From Blautia hansenii (GTDB lineage Bacteria > Bacillota > Clostridia > Lachnospirales > Lachnospiraceae), in NCBI RefSeq assembly GCF_013304445.1, contig NZ_JAAITA010000013.1, positions 1 to 64,000 on the forward strand: a stretch of DNA of 64,000 bases, given 5' to 3'. Positions within the stretch are counted from its first letter, which is position 1; every line of letters starts with the position of its first letter. The notes under the pieces were generated by a model. That model was not told the DNA's origin and did no database searches. It worked only from the letters and a program-made list of their open reading frames with translations. Below, one piece after another: positions 54,694 to 63,820 of the stretch. Position numbers and translations under genes: made by a program.

Positions 54694-56211
54694 TTACTTG
54701 CAGGCTGTTTTTCCTTTTAATTCTATTACCAGAGTAAGAAGGCTGTCAATAGACGCTTCCCGGGCCATATACGTTTCCATGCCAAGAGCCGCCGCCTCAG
54801 CCTGGGTCTGTCTGCCAATGCAGGCTGCCCTCACTTTGGTATAATCCAGTCCCGGTGTGGCTTCTTTAAAGCCCCGCACCGTAGACGCGCTGGTAAAGAC
54901 CGCACAGTCAATGCTTCCTGTTTCAAATTCTTTTTTGCGGTCAAGCAAATCCCTGGTCTCATAGAACGTATCGTAAATGGAAATGTCATCTACCAGAATC
55001 CCCGGCTTTTTGGCAAGCTCTGCAAGGATTTCCTGATTGCACATTTTTGCACGGGGAAGCAGAATTTTCTCCGTTCCCTCACAAAGCTCACAGAGCCCTC
55101 TTCCAAGAGCCTCTCCGTCGAAAACCTCCGGCATATAATCAGCAAAAAAGCCCTTTTCTTCTAAAGCTTTTTTCGTCCCTTTTCCAATGGCGGCAACTTT
55201 CAAGTGCGCCAGTTTCCGAATGTCAGTGGCGGATTTTAACAATTCCTCAAAGAAAATCCGCACTCCGGTAGGGCTGGTAAATACAACCCACTGGTAAGTA
55301 TCCACTGCTTTTAGGGCTTTATAAAGCAGCGTCTGGTCTTTTAAGGGTTCTGTGCGGATAGCCGGAAGTTCCAGAACTTCCGCCCCCAAAAGCCGCAGCC
55401 TGGAAGCCATAGAGGAAATCAAATCTCTTGGCCTTGTAACCATAACCTTATACCCGGAAAGAGGCAGCTTTTCATGCCAGGCAAACTCTTTGGCCAGAGC
55501 ACAGACCTTTCCCACTACAATAATAGCAGGGGTCTCAATGCCCTGTTTCTTAACTTCTTCCTCCAATGTAGAAACCGTTGCCACAATTCTTTTCTGACCT
55601 GCTGTAGTTCCTTTCTGCAAAATCGCCGCAGGCATATCCTGATCCATACCTGCCTGCAAAAGGGACTGGCAGATATCAGAAAGCGCGCTGACTCCCATTA
55701 AAAAGACCAGAGTTCCCTTTGTATGTACCAGTGCGTTAAAATCAATATCATAAGCCGCTCCCTGCTTCTTATGCCCCGTAATAATGTGCACCGAAGAGGT
55801 AAAGTCCCGGTGTGTCACAGGAATTCCATTGTAAGCCGGCACGGCAATGGGAGAAGTCACACCCGGAACTACTTCGTAGGGAATCCCCTCTTTCACCAGC
55901 AGTTCCAGTTCTTCCCCGCCCCGTCCGAAAAGGAAGGGATCCCCGCCTTTTAAGCGCACCACACGGTGTCCTTTCTTTGCTTCTTCTACCAATACCTGAT
56001 TAATCTGTTCCTGGGGCATAGTGTGATGAGAAGCCCGTTTTCCCACATTGATACAGCGGGCGCTCTCCGGTATCCGGGAGAGAATTTCCTGTCCCACCAG
56101 ACTGTCGTAAACCACCACCTCTGCCTGCTGCAGTGTTTCCATTCCTTTTATGGTAAAGAGCCCCGCATCTCCCGGTCCCGCTCCTACCAGCCAGACTTTT
56201 CCTGTACTCAT
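54694..56211 (-). CDS. cobA/hemD: uroporphyrinogen-III C-methyltransferase / uroporphyrinogen-III synthase fusion (CobA-HemD)
   Basis: About 505 residues. The N-terminal SUMT domain shows VWLVGAGPGDAGLFTIKG, RLKGGDPFLFGRGGEE, VVPGVTSPIAVPAYNGIPVTHR-type and TLVFLMGV. The C-terminal half (from about residue 255, KVMVTRPRDLISSMASRLR) is HemD, with FTSPTGVRIFF. The fusion closes the ring and methylates it to precorrin-2, a known clostridial form. The start at 56211 has AAGGAG upstream. Confidence 0.96.
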   Translation of the reverse strand: MSTGKVWLVGAGPGDAGLFTIKGMETLQQAEVVVYDSLVGQEILSRIPESARCINVGKRASHHTMPQEQINQVLVEEAKKGHRVVRLKGGDPFLFGRGGEELELLVKEGIPYEVVPGVTSPIAVPAYNGIPVTHRDFTSSVHIITGHKKQGAAYDIDFNALVHTKGTLVFLMGVSALSDICQSLLQAGMDQDMPAAILQKGTTAGQKRIVATVSTLEEEVKKQGIETPAIIVVGKVCALAKEFAWHEKLPLSGYKVMVTRPRDLISSMASRLRLLGAEVLELPAIRTEPLKDQTLLYKALKAVDTYQWVVFTSPTGVRIFFEELLKSATDIRKLAHLKVAAIGKGTKKALEEKGFFADYMPEVFDGEALGRGLCELCEGTEKILLPRAKMCNQEILAELAKKPGILVDDISIYDTFYETRDLLDRKKEFETGSIDCAVFTSASTVRGFKEATPGLDYTKVRAACIGRQTQAEAAALGMETYMAREASIDSLLTLVIELKGKTACK

Positions 56212-56224
56212 GTTATCTGCTCCT

Positions 56225-57115
56225 TTATTCTTGATTTTTGCATGTATCACGCAGTTTTTGTGCAAGAGAAATACCCAGCGTTTCCCCTTCTTCTGCCGGA
56301 CCGGTTATCATGCCTTTTTCATATTTTCCGGTTTCTTCATCATAATACAAGCCCCGAAGGACGATTTCCTTCTCACGGACTACGGCATGGGCTGCTACAG
56401 GAGAGGAACAGCCGCCGTCTAAATGCCGGACAAAGGCCCGTTCTGCCACTGCCGCATAGAATCCCTCCAAGTCGGAAAATTCCTTCAGATAATCCCCAGG
56501 CTCTCCGGCCCGTCCCTGCACTGCCAGAATTCCCTGTCCTGCAGCGGGAATCATCTCTTCCGGCTGAAAATACCGGGAAATCCGTGCTTCAAGCCCAAGC
56601 CGTTTCAGTCCTGCCGCAGCCAGTATGAGAGCGCTGTATTCCCCGCTGTCCAGTTTTTTCAAACGGGTCTGGACATTGCCTCTTACGCTTTTGCACTCCA
56701 TATCCGGATACAGTTCTTTTAACTGCAAAATTCTCCGGAGACTGGAACAGCCAATGGGTTTCGTCTTATCCAGCGTATGTACCCCTTGGGGAAGTACCAG
56801 CACATCCCTTGGGTCTTCTCTTTTGGAAAAAGCCAGAAGCGGCAGTTCTTTTGGTACTTCCATGGGCATATCTTTTAAGCTATGCACGGAAATGTCCGTT
56901 TTTCTGTCTAAAAGAGCTTTGTCCAATTCTTTTACAAAGAGTCCTTTCCCGCCGATTTTATCCAGGGTTCTGTCCAGAATCTTATCCCCCGTGGTTTTCA
57001 TGGTGTAAATCTCCACCTCTATGTCTTCGTGGCTGTCCTCAATGGCCTTTTTCACCATTTCGCTCTGCACCACTGCCAGTTTGCTCTCCCGGCTTCCAAT
57101 GATTATTTTTCGCAT
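56225..57115 (-). CDS. hemC: hydroxymethylbilane synthase
   Basis: 296 residues. It shows IIIGSRESKLAVVQSEMVKK, VHSLKDMPMEVP, SSLRRILQLKELYP and the cofactor-bearing Cys in LDGGCSSPVAAHAVV. It polymerises porphobilinogen. It overlaps the Met8-like gene by 13 bases. Confidence 0.97.
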   Translation of the reverse strand: MRKIIIGSRESKLAVVQSEMVKKAIEDSHEDIEVEIYTMKTTGDKILDRTLDKIGGKGLFVKELDKALLDRKTDISVHSLKDMPMEVPKELPLLAFSKREDPRDVLVLPQGVHTLDKTKPIGCSSLRRILQLKELYPDMECKSVRGNVQTRLKKLDSGEYSALILAAAGLKRLGLEARISRYFQPEEMIPAAGQGILAVQGRAGEPGDYLKEFSDLEGFYAAVAERAFVRHLDGGCSSPVAAHAVVREKEIVLRGLYYDEETGKYEKGMITGPAEEGETLGISLAQKLRDTCKNQE

Positions 57116-57603
57116 TTTTCTTCTTCCTTTCGGATTTGTTCCAGGGCTTTCCGGGTTTTTTCGCGGACCTCTTTTACCTTTTTGTGGTCTTTTCCGCTGC
57201 CGTTAAAGCCCAGCACCACGCCTTCATATTCCAGAATACCCGGAAAATGAAAATCACATTTTTGCTGATTGCTGGCCGTATTCACCGGAATCCCCAGACA
57301 TTTGCAGGCGCTGTAAATGTCCTCATTGACTTTTGTATCATCTGTGGTAGCCAGCACCACATCTGCTGCATACAAATCTTCCCGGTCATAAGGTTTTTCT
57401 TTATATACCAGCTTTCCTTCCTCAAAAAGCTGTGCAATCCTCTCTGTACAGGCCGGAGCAATGACGATAAGCTCCCCTGCAAAAGACAGCAGCGTCTCTG
57501 CTCTCCTTGTGGCAATCTTCCCCGCGCCAAACACTACGACTCTCTTTGTGCTCAGGTCTATAAACACAGGAAAAAATTTTTTATTTTCCTTTTCAGTTTT
57601 CAT
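57103..57603 (-). CDS. precorrin-2 dehydrogenase / sirohydrochlorin ferrochelatase-like (Met8, CysG-N)
   Basis: 166 residues, shorter than the ~200 typical for Met8/SirC. The Rossmann start is FPVFIDLSTKRVVVFGAGKIATRRAETLL, followed by ADVVLATTDDTKVNEDIYSAC, GIPVNTASNQQKCDFHFPGI and a lysine-rich end. It oxidises precorrin-2 to sirohydrochlorin; metal insertion may be left to CbiK. It overlaps hemA by 11 bases and hemC by 13. Confidence 0.92.
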   Translation of the reverse strand: MKTEKENKKFFPVFIDLSTKRVVVFGAGKIATRRAETLLSFAGELIVIAPACTERIAQLFEEGKLVYKEKPYDREDLYAADVVLATTDDTKVNEDIYSACKCLGIPVNTASNQQKCDFHFPGILEYEGVVLGFNGSGKDHKKVKEVREKTRKALEQIRKEEEKCEK

Positions 57604-58822
57604 ACAGTTTTTCCAGTCCTTCCACGCAGTTTAAAAATTCCTTTTCTTCCAGAGAATCCTTCAGCCCGAACATCATTTTGTTAACCACCTTTGCCGCAGC
57701 TGTATCAATGGCCTGCAACAGATTTTCCCGGTCTTTTTCTTCCATGGGAGTTTTCCGCAGAATTTTCAGTATCCGGAGATTTAAATCCTGCACCGCCTCT
57801 GCCTTAATGTCCTGGATTCTGGGAATTAAGTCTCTGCCGCCATACCAGTTGTAAAAATCCTCCATCTGTTCCTGCAAAATTTCCCCGGCTTTTTCCAGAC
57901 TCTGCTGCAGCTTCGGAGAAACCGCATCAATCTTAAAGCTGTCTATGTCGTACAGGGTAATACCGGAAAGTTCTCCGGCAGAGGGTTCAATATCCCTTGG
58001 TACGGCCAAATCAATCAATACCAGATGTTCCACGGGCGGGACGGTTTCCAGAAGCTCCCTGGTCAGTGTATAGTTAGGACTGGCCGTAGCGCTGACAACC
58101 AAATCGCACTGAGGCAGAAATTCTCCCCGGTCACCGTAATTAATCCGCTCACAGCCCTTGGGGATATTGACAATGCCGCTTCGATACTGGCGCACCGTAA
58201 CCGTCACCTCTGCACCTGCTTCTCTAAGAGCCAGCGCCGCCACCTTGCCCATTTCTCCGTTTCCGATAACCATGCAGGTTTTGCCAAACAAGGAAAAGCC
58301 CTTTTCCTCCAGGCAGTGAATGGCTTGATGAATCACGGAACTGTTGCCCCTGGAAAAGATGACTTTTGTCTTTACCTTCTTGGCTGCCGTCACCGCCATG
58401 CGAAACAGTACCTCCAGCACATTGTCCGTGCAGTAGGCTTCCCTGGACAAACTCAGGGCATCCTTTACCTGGGTAATGATCTGGTCTTCTGCCAGAATCT
58501 GGGATTTCAGACCGCTGGTAAGATAAAAAAGATGTTCTACTGCTTCCTCTTCTGTCCTTTCCGCAAAATACTGTGCATATTCTGCCGGTTCTTTCCCTTT
58601 TTCCCGGCACAAAAATTCATAGAGAGAACCCTGCCAGTCTTCCGTGGTGCTTGCCCAAATTTCCATTCGGTTGCAGGTAGACAAAATAATACAGCCTGCA
58701 ATGCCCGGTTCTTCCTTTAAATGTTCCATTGCAGCTACAGCGTTTTTCTTGGTAAAAGAAAACTGTGCGCGGATGTCCACGGCTGCTCTGCTGTAGTCAA
58801 TGCCAATCATGGAAATACTCAT
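57593..58822 (-). CDS. hemA: glutamyl-tRNA reductase
   Basis: 409 residues: ILSTCNRMEIWA (nucleophile Cys near residue 50), LKSQILAEDQIITQVKDAL, VIGNGEMGKVAALALREAGA (NADPH) and a C-terminal dimer helix. It makes glutamate-1-semialdehyde, first in the C5 route. It opens the minus-strand operon and diverges from the cobalamin riboswitch. Confidence 0.97.
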   Translation of the reverse strand: MSISMIGIDYSRAAVDIRAQFSFTKKNAVAAMEHLKEEPGIAGCIILSTCNRMEIWASTTEDWQGSLYEFLCREKGKEPAEYAQYFAERTEEEAVEHLFYLTSGLKSQILAEDQIITQVKDALSLSREAYCTDNVLEVLFRMAVTAAKKVKTKVIFSRGNSSVIHQAIHCLEEKGFSLFGKTCMVIGNGEMGKVAALALREAGAEVTVTVRQYRSGIVNIPKGCERINYGDRGEFLPQCDLVVSATASPNYTLTRELLETVPPVEHLVLIDLAVPRDIEPSAGELSGITLYDIDSFKIDAVSPKLQQSLEKAGEILQEQMEDFYNWYGGRDLIPRIQDIKAEAVQDLNLRILKILRKTPMEEKDRENLLQAIDTAAAKVVNKMMFGLKDSLEEKEFLNCVEGLEKLYEN

Positions 58823-58873
58823 TGTTTTTTAATCTCCCATATCTTTTGTTGCTTTTCTTAAAAATCTTTTTTC

Positions 58874-58902
58874 ATCTTAGCATAGAATTCTTTTGGGTGC
58901 AA
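58874..58902 (-). promoter_or_regulatory. hemA operon promoter
   Basis: On the minus strand TTGCAC (58897-58902) and TAAGAT (58874-58879) are 17 bases apart; GGGAG precedes the hemA start. No riboswitch is visible on this side. Confidence 0.65.
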
Positions 58903-58946
58903 CTTAAGTATTTTGTGATTTTTGTACAATTTCATTTGACAAAACA

Positions 58947-58974
58947 TTGACAAAATTTCCCTATATGCTACAAT
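58947..58974 (+). promoter_or_regulatory. promoter of the cobalamin riboswitch / cbi operon
   Basis: TTGACA (58947-58952) and TACAAT (58969-58974), spacer 16. Transcription would start near 58981, just before the riboswitch P1 stem. Confidence 0.85.
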
Positions 58975-58985
58975 GGAACAAGAAT

Positions 58986-59153
58986 CGAATGTATAACGGT
59001 GCCTGCTATGCAGGAGAATAGGAAAGTTAAGTGAAAATCTTACACGGTCACGCCGCTGTAATGGAGGAGCTGTATTTTAATATGCCACTGTTGTAATGGG
59101 AAGGCAAAATGCAGCAAAGATACCTGAGTCAGAAGACCTGCCTTATACATGCG
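58986..59153 (+). promoter_or_regulatory. cobalamin riboswitch aptamer
   Basis: The conserved blocks follow in order: GGTGCC, GGAAAGTTAAGTGAAAATC, ACGCCGCTGTAATGG, GCCACTG, GGGAAGGC and GAAGACCTGCC. The closing P1 stem ATGTATAA (58989-58996) with TTATACAT (59143-59150) is perfect. After it come two stem-loops (TTACACAGG/CCTTGTGTAA and AAGAACA/TGTTCTT) and the terminator, so control is by premature termination. When B12 is ample, cobalt uptake genes should be off. Confidence 0.96.
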
Positions 59154-59246
59154 ATTTACACAGGTTACGAACGATGGCCTTGTGTAAGAACAGGTTGGCT
59201 CATAGCATATCAATTCACCTTGCTATAACCTCTTGTTCTTCTGATG

Positions 59247-59280
59247 CCTGTCGGTCCCTGCCGTACAGGTTTTTTATTTT
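59247..59280 (+). terminator. riboswitch-controlled terminator
   Basis: CCTGTCGG pairs with CCG-T-ACAGG (one bulged T), followed by TTTTTTATTTT. It lies 30 bases before cbiM and forms the expression platform of the cobalamin riboswitch. Confidence 0.85.
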
Positions 59281-59309
59281 ATTCATGCAAATCAGAAGGG
59301 AGAAGAAAA

Positions 59310-60056
59310 ATGAGTAAAAATCAAAAACGTATTCTGGTACTGGCAAGCGCCTTTGCGCTTACCTTCGGCATTGTCCCAACCGTCAGTGCCATGCACATTA
59401 TGGAAGGTTACCTTCCGGGAGGATTCTGCATCGCATGGGGTGTCCTGTGCGTACCGTTTCTCATTGCAGGATTCATGTCTATCAAAAAAACTTTAAACGA
59501 ACACCGAAATCTGGTCACCCTGCTGGCTATGTCCGGCGCCTTTGTCTTTGTAATTTCTTCCTTGAAGATTCCTTCCGTAACCGGAAGCTGTTCTCACATG
59601 ACAGGCACCGGGCTTGGAGCAATTCTGTTTGGCCCGTCTGCCGTTTCCATTCTGGGGCTGATTGTTCTCCTGTTCCAGGCTATTTTACTGGCACACGGCG
59701 GACTGACTACGATTGGAGCAAACACATTCTCCATGGCAATCGCAGGACCTTTTGTATCTTATGGTCTTTATGTTGTGCTGAAAAAGGCCAATGTGGATAA
59801 AAAAGTCTGTGTATTTTTGGCCGCATTTTTAGGTGACTTATTTACATACTGCGTGACTGCGGTACAGATGGCTCTTGCCCATCATGCGGATACCACCTTT
59901 GGCGCTGCAGTAGGCAAATTCCTGCTGGTATTTGCACCTACACAGGTTCCTCTGGCTCTTATTGAAGGCGTCATCACGGTATTGATTATCATGGGTCTGG
60001 AAACCTATGCTAAACCGGAACTTCGTGCGATTGGTTATTTAAAGGAGGGAAAATAA
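59310..60056 (+). CDS. cbiM: cobalt ECF transporter substrate-binding subunit CbiM
   Basis: About 248 residues. A signal-like start and the sequence SAMHIMEGYLPGGFCIAWG follow; the His after cleavage (M-H-I-M-E-G) ligates cobalt. Seven membrane segments and PSVTGSCSHMTGTGLGAILFG are typical. The start at 59310 has AGGGAGAAG upstream; the frame to 59244 overlaps the terminator. It leads the cbiMNQO operon. Confidence 0.95.
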   Translation: MSKNQKRILVLASAFALTFGIVPTVSAMHIMEGYLPGGFCIAWGVLCVPFLIAGFMSIKKTLNEHRNLVTLLAMSGAFVFVISSLKIPSVTGSCSHMTGTGLGAILFGPSAVSILGLIVLLFQAILLAHGGLTTIGANTFSMAIAGPFVSYGLYVVLKKANVDKKVCVFLAAFLGDLFTYCVTAVQMALAHHADTTFGAAVGKFLLVFAPTQVPLALIEGVITVLIIMGLETYAKPELRAIGYLKEGK

Positions 60057-60057
60057 G

Positions 60058-60360
60058 ATGAAGAAAAAAGTCATTCTGGCCATTCTGGTTATTTTCTTAA
60101 TTGCATTTGTTCCGCTGTTTGTCTTAAAAGACGCGGAATTCGGCGGTTCCGACGATGCCGGAAGCACCGTGGTAGAGGAAGTGGATTCCTCCTATGAACC
60201 CTGGGCAACCCCCATTTTTGAAAAGCTCATTGGCGGAGAACTTCCCGGCGAAGTGGAAAGCCTGCTCTTCTGTCTCCAGACCGGTATTGGCGTAGGCGTC
60301 ATTGCCTTTTTTATGGGACGTTTTGTAGAGCGTAAAAAATGGATGAAAGATGAAAACTAA
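60058..60360 (+). CDS. cbiN: cobalt transport protein CbiN
   Basis: 100 residues, two membrane helices (VILAILVIFLIAFVPLFVL and GIGVGVIAFFMGRFV) around an outer loop with EFGGSDDAG and YEPWATPIFE, as in CbiN. It couples to CbiM to load cobalt. It starts one base after the cbiM stop. Confidence 0.94.
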   Translation: MKKKVILAILVIFLIAFVPLFVLKDAEFGGSDDAGSTVVEEVDSSYEPWATPIFEKLIGGELPGEVESLLFCLQTGIGVGVIAFFMGRFVERKKWMKDEN

Positions 60361-60384
60361 AGTTCTCTGGCGAAAGGAGTTTCT

Positions 60385-61161
60385 ATGATAGTCATTGATA
60401 AGCTGTGTTACAATTCCCGGCTTAGATATGAAAATGCCAGTGAGAAATTTGCCTTTGCAGTGATTACACTGTGTATCTGTGTAATGAGTCGTTCGACTGC
60501 GGTGGCAGGTATCGTATTAGCTGTGACAGGGATTCTTACCGTTTGGAAAGGGGGAGTCCCTGTTTTGCGTTATCTTAAGTTTCTCACCGTACCTCTGGCA
60601 TTTTTGTTTTTAAGTACCATAGCCATTATGTTCAATTTAAAACAGGTTCCCATGGATTTCTTTGCCATTCCCCTTGGAAACTGGTATCTGACGGCAAGCT
60701 ACCATTCCTTTTTTTATGCGGTACAGCTGATTCTCACCGCTCTTTCCGCGGTTTCCTGCCTGTACTTTTTGTCCTTTACCACCCCAATGCCCGATATTCT
60801 GGAGGTTTTGCGGAAACTGCACTGTCCCCGTCTGCTGATTGAACTGATGCTGCTGATTTATCGGTTTATCTTCGTACTGCTGGATGTGGCTTCTGCCATT
60901 TCCACTTCCCAAAACTGCAGACTGGGAAATAAGGATTACCGGACGTCTCTGAAATCCTTCGGTATGCTGGGATCTGTGCTGATGATACGGGCTGTACAAC
61001 GTTCCAACCGGCTCTACGACGCTATGGAAGCCCGCTGCTATGACGGCACCATACGGGTTCTGTCGGAAAACCGGCCTCCCAGGAAACGAATCATTGCTGC
61101 CATTGTGGCATTCGATACCGCCTTATTTATTTTTGCTGTATGGAGGAGATTTTTTTCATGA
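60385..61161 (+). CDS. cbiQ: cobalt ECF transporter transmembrane subunit CbiQ
   Basis: 258 residues with about five membrane helices. The two coupling motifs are ARCYDG-type (EARCYDGTIRVL) near the end and LLIYRFIFVLLDVA with SQNCRLGNKDYRTS. It links CbiM to the ATPase. The stop overlaps the next ATG by four bases. Confidence 0.92.
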   Translation: MIVIDKLCYNSRLRYENASEKFAFAVITLCICVMSRSTAVAGIVLAVTGILTVWKGGVPVLRYLKFLTVPLAFLFLSTIAIMFNLKQVPMDFFAIPLGNWYLTASYHSFFYAVQLILTALSAVSCLYFLSFTTPMPDILEVLRKLHCPRLLIELMLLIYRFIFVLLDVASAISTSQNCRLGNKDYRTSLKSFGMLGSVLMIRAVQRSNRLYDAMEARCYDGTIRVLSENRPPRKRIIAAIVAFDTALFIFAVWRRFFS

Positions 61162-62819
61162 ATTCAGATATGATATTAAAAGCCGATAATCTGCATTTTT
61201 CCTATGATGATGACAACTCCCACTCTTTAAACGGACTTTCCCTGGAAATCCGAAGGGGACAGAAAGTGGCCTTTATGGGAGCCAATGGCAGCGGAAAGTC
61301 TACGTTTTTCCTCTGCTGCACGGGAATCCATAAACCCCAGTCGGGAAAACTGTATTTTAACGGAGAAGAAGTGAACTATAACAAAAAGGGACTATTACAT
61401 CTGCGCAGCAAAGTGGGCATTGTGTTTCAGGACCCGGACAACCAGCTTTTCTCTGCCAGCGTGTACCAGGAAATTTCTTTTGGAATTTTAAACCTGGGGA
61501 TTTCCGAAGACCAGGCAAAAAAAGAAGTGGAGGAAGTCATTGATTATCTGGAAATCACTCCTTTTCGCCACAAACCCACCCATGCTTTAAGCGGAGGACA
61601 GAAAAAGCAGGTTTCCATTGCCGACATTCTGGTTATGCACCCGGACATTATTATTTTAGACGAACCTGCGGCAGCTTTAGACCCCAAACACACCACTATG
61701 GTCAACCACATTGTAGACCGCATGACAGAAAACGGCATTACGGTACTCATGGCCACTCATGACGTCAATTATGCCTATGAATGGGCGGACGAAGTCATGC
61801 TCTTTCACGAAGGCAGGGTGCTGATGCACGGCAGCCCCGCCGAAGTTTTCGGAAACCGGGCAGCTTTAAGGCAGACCAATCTGGAGCCCCCGGCGGTTCT
61901 GGAGCTTTTCGAAAGCCTGTGCAAAAAAGGGATTTTGAAATCCTCTCTTCCGCTGCCGAAAAATCTGAAGGCACTGGAACAATATATTGCAGAAGTAAAT
62001 TTGAATCCACACTACGGAGGTAAGAAAATCATGTCAAACGAAACCAGAAAGGCCATTCTGGCAGTAAGCTTCGGCACCAGCCATAACGATACCAGGGAAG
62101 TCACCATCGACGCTATTGAACGGGATATGCAGCAGGCCTTCCCCCATTACCCTCTGTATCGGGCCTGGACCAGCAAGATGATTATCAAAAAAGTAAACAA
62201 GCGCGATAATATTCATATCAACACGGTAAAAGAAGCCATGGAACAAATGCGGGCAGACGGTATCACCGACGTGCTGGTGCAGCCCACCCATGTTATCAAT
62301 GGAATTGAAAATGATTTGATGAAAGAAGACGCTTTGTCTTATCAGGAATATTTTCATTCTATTTCCTTCGGGGATCCCCTTCTTACCAGCGAGCAGGACA
62401 AGCTGAGCGTCATCCAGGCTGTGGCTGAAGAATTTTCCCACCTGAAGAAAGAAGAAGTTCTGGTGCTTATGGGACACGGCACAACCCATTATGCCAACTC
62501 CATCTATGCGGCTTTGGACTATACCTTTAAAGATAAGGGATATGAAAACATCTTCCTGGGAACAGTGGAGGCCTATCCTACCATGGAAAGTCTTCTGCGT
62601 ATGGTAAAGGCATATGAACCTTCTAAAGTGGTTCTGGCTCCCTTTATGATTGTGGCAGGCGACCATGCGAAAAACGATATGGCAGGGGATGACCCGGAAT
62701 CCTGGTACAGTCAGTTTAAAGCTGCCGGATACGAAGTAGAGCCGGTAGTCAAAGGACTGGGGGAATATCCGGGAATCCGGAAACTTCTGGTAGAACACTT
62801 ACAGGTCTTAGAAGCCTAA
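61158..62819 (+). CDS. cbiO/cbiK: CbiO-CbiK fusion: cobalt ABC ATPase joined to sirohydrochlorin cobaltochelatase
   Basis: About 553 residues. Residues 1-285 are CbiO: GANGSGKSTFFLCC, FQDPDNQLFSASVYQEI, ALSGGQKKQVSIA and IIILDEPAAALD. After NPHYGGKKIMSNETRK, with no stop codon, residues ~292-553 are CbiK: ILAVSFGTSHNDTRE, VLVQPTHVINGIEND (metal His), LMGHGTTHYANSIY and APFMIVAGDHAKNDM. An internal GGAGG plus ATG at 62031 is retained, so a separate ~262-residue CbiK may also be made. Start at 61158 (ATGA overlap with cbiQ). The joining would couple Co2+ import to chelation. Confidence 0.9.
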   Translation: MNSDMILKADNLHFSYDDDNSHSLNGLSLEIRRGQKVAFMGANGSGKSTFFLCCTGIHKPQSGKLYFNGEEVNYNKKGLLHLRSKVGIVFQDPDNQLFSASVYQEISFGILNLGISEDQAKKEVEEVIDYLEITPFRHKPTHALSGGQKKQVSIADILVMHPDIIILDEPAAALDPKHTTMVNHIVDRMTENGITVLMATHDVNYAYEWADEVMLFHEGRVLMHGSPAEVFGNRAALRQTNLEPPAVLELFESLCKKGILKSSLPLPKNLKALEQYIAEVNLNPHYGGKKIMSNETRKAILAVSFGTSHNDTREVTIDAIERDMQQAFPHYPLYRAWTSKMIIKKVNKRDNIHINTVKEAMEQMRADGITDVLVQPTHVINGIENDLMKEDALSYQEYFHSISFGDPLLTSEQDKLSVIQAVAEEFSHLKKEEVLVLMGHGTTHYANSIYAALDYTFKDKGYENIFLGTVEAYPTMESLLRMVKAYEPSKVVLAPFMIVAGDHAKNDMAGDDPESWYSQFKAAGYEVEPVVKGLGEYPGIRKLLVEHLQVLEA

Positions 62820-63673
62820 CAGTCAAAAAAGCTTGTGTATTCTTTGTGGCAGACGGATGCACAGGCTTTTTTCTTCCTAACCGCAAGATAAAAAGTGACA
62901 TTTACCTCAGAATCGGTCATAGGAATCGCAACTCTCTTCTCTGTATCTATAGCCCCTTGTGACATCACTGCGTCCGTTACAAAACATGGCAGCGATGATG
63001 ATTTTATCAGTTCGTTCATTGTAAATTCATCCGTCTGTACCAAAAATCTAGAGGCAGGCATTTTTTTCCGGCAGATAGTATCCCAAAAGCCCAGCTCTGA
63101 GCGCAAAAGAAAGTTGAATCCATTGATAATCTGAAATGACAGCTCTTTATATCTGGCAAGTTCATGATTTTTTGGTACGCAGAAAAAGAGTTTTTCTTTC
63201 ATATATTCTTTTATGACAAAATGCTCATCCTGAATCATAAAAGGCAAGATTGCAAAATCACATTCCTGGCGCTTTAAGGCTTCTAAAACTTCTTCATTCT
63301 GTCCTATCCCAGAAGAAATCGTCATTTCCGGATACCGGCCATTTAACTGCATGAGCAGTTTCCATAATGGCGCCGGGGCACAGGATTTTACAGTAATGGT
63401 CTTTCTTCTGGCGTTATACTCTCTCACTCTCCGAACTGCATGTTCCGCTTCATCCAAAACCTTTCTGGCATATTCCACAGCCATACTTCCTGTCTCATTT
63501 AGTTCAATTCGATTCTTTGTCCGGTGAAACAGTGGAACACCAAAGGCCTCTTCCACATTCTTCATAGAACGGGTAACGGACGGCGTAGAAATATGGAAAT
63601 CCTCTGCTACCTTTGACAAAGTGCCTGTATCTGCAAAAGCAATCAGTTGTTCCAGTTCATTCAAATCCAACAT
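62816..63673 (-). CDS. LysR family transcriptional regulator
   Basis: 285 residues. N-terminal helix-turn-helix (ELEQLIAFADTGTLSKVAED, STPSVTRSMKNVEEAFGV, PLFHRTKNRIELNETG) and a periplasmic-binding-like effector domain. It overlaps the convergent CbiO-CbiK gene by four bases and diverges from an aldo/keto reductase, its likely target. Confidence 0.92.
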   Translation of the reverse strand: MLDLNELEQLIAFADTGTLSKVAEDFHISTPSVTRSMKNVEEAFGVPLFHRTKNRIELNETGSMAVEYARKVLDEAEHAVRRVREYNARRKTITVKSCAPAPLWKLLMQLNGRYPEMTISSGIGQNEEVLEALKRQECDFAILPFMIQDEHFVIKEYMKEKLFFCVPKNHELARYKELSFQIINGFNFLLRSELGFWDTICRKKMPASRFLVQTDEFTMNELIKSSSLPCFVTDAVMSQGAIDTEKRVAIPMTDSEVNVTFYLAVRKKKACASVCHKEYTSFFDC

Positions 63674-63764
63674 CCTGTTTCCTTCCTTTCTTCCTTCTCT
63701 CTATTTACTTTTCATTTTCTGCAAAGCAGTTTTCCATATAAATATTGTACATTTTCTGTATTAT

Positions 63765-63782
63765 CAAGTAAAGTATAACTTG
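63765..63782. promoter_or_regulatory. inverted repeat, possible LysR operator
   Basis: CAAGT (63765-63769) and ACTTG (63778-63782) are separated by eight bases in the gap between the LysR and AKR genes. It lies upstream of AAAGGAGG (63805-63812). Size and place fit a LysR-type site; this is an inference. Confidence 0.4.
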
Positions 63783-63820
63783 TAAATAAAAATTACTTTT
63801 CATAAAAGGAGGTACTATCT

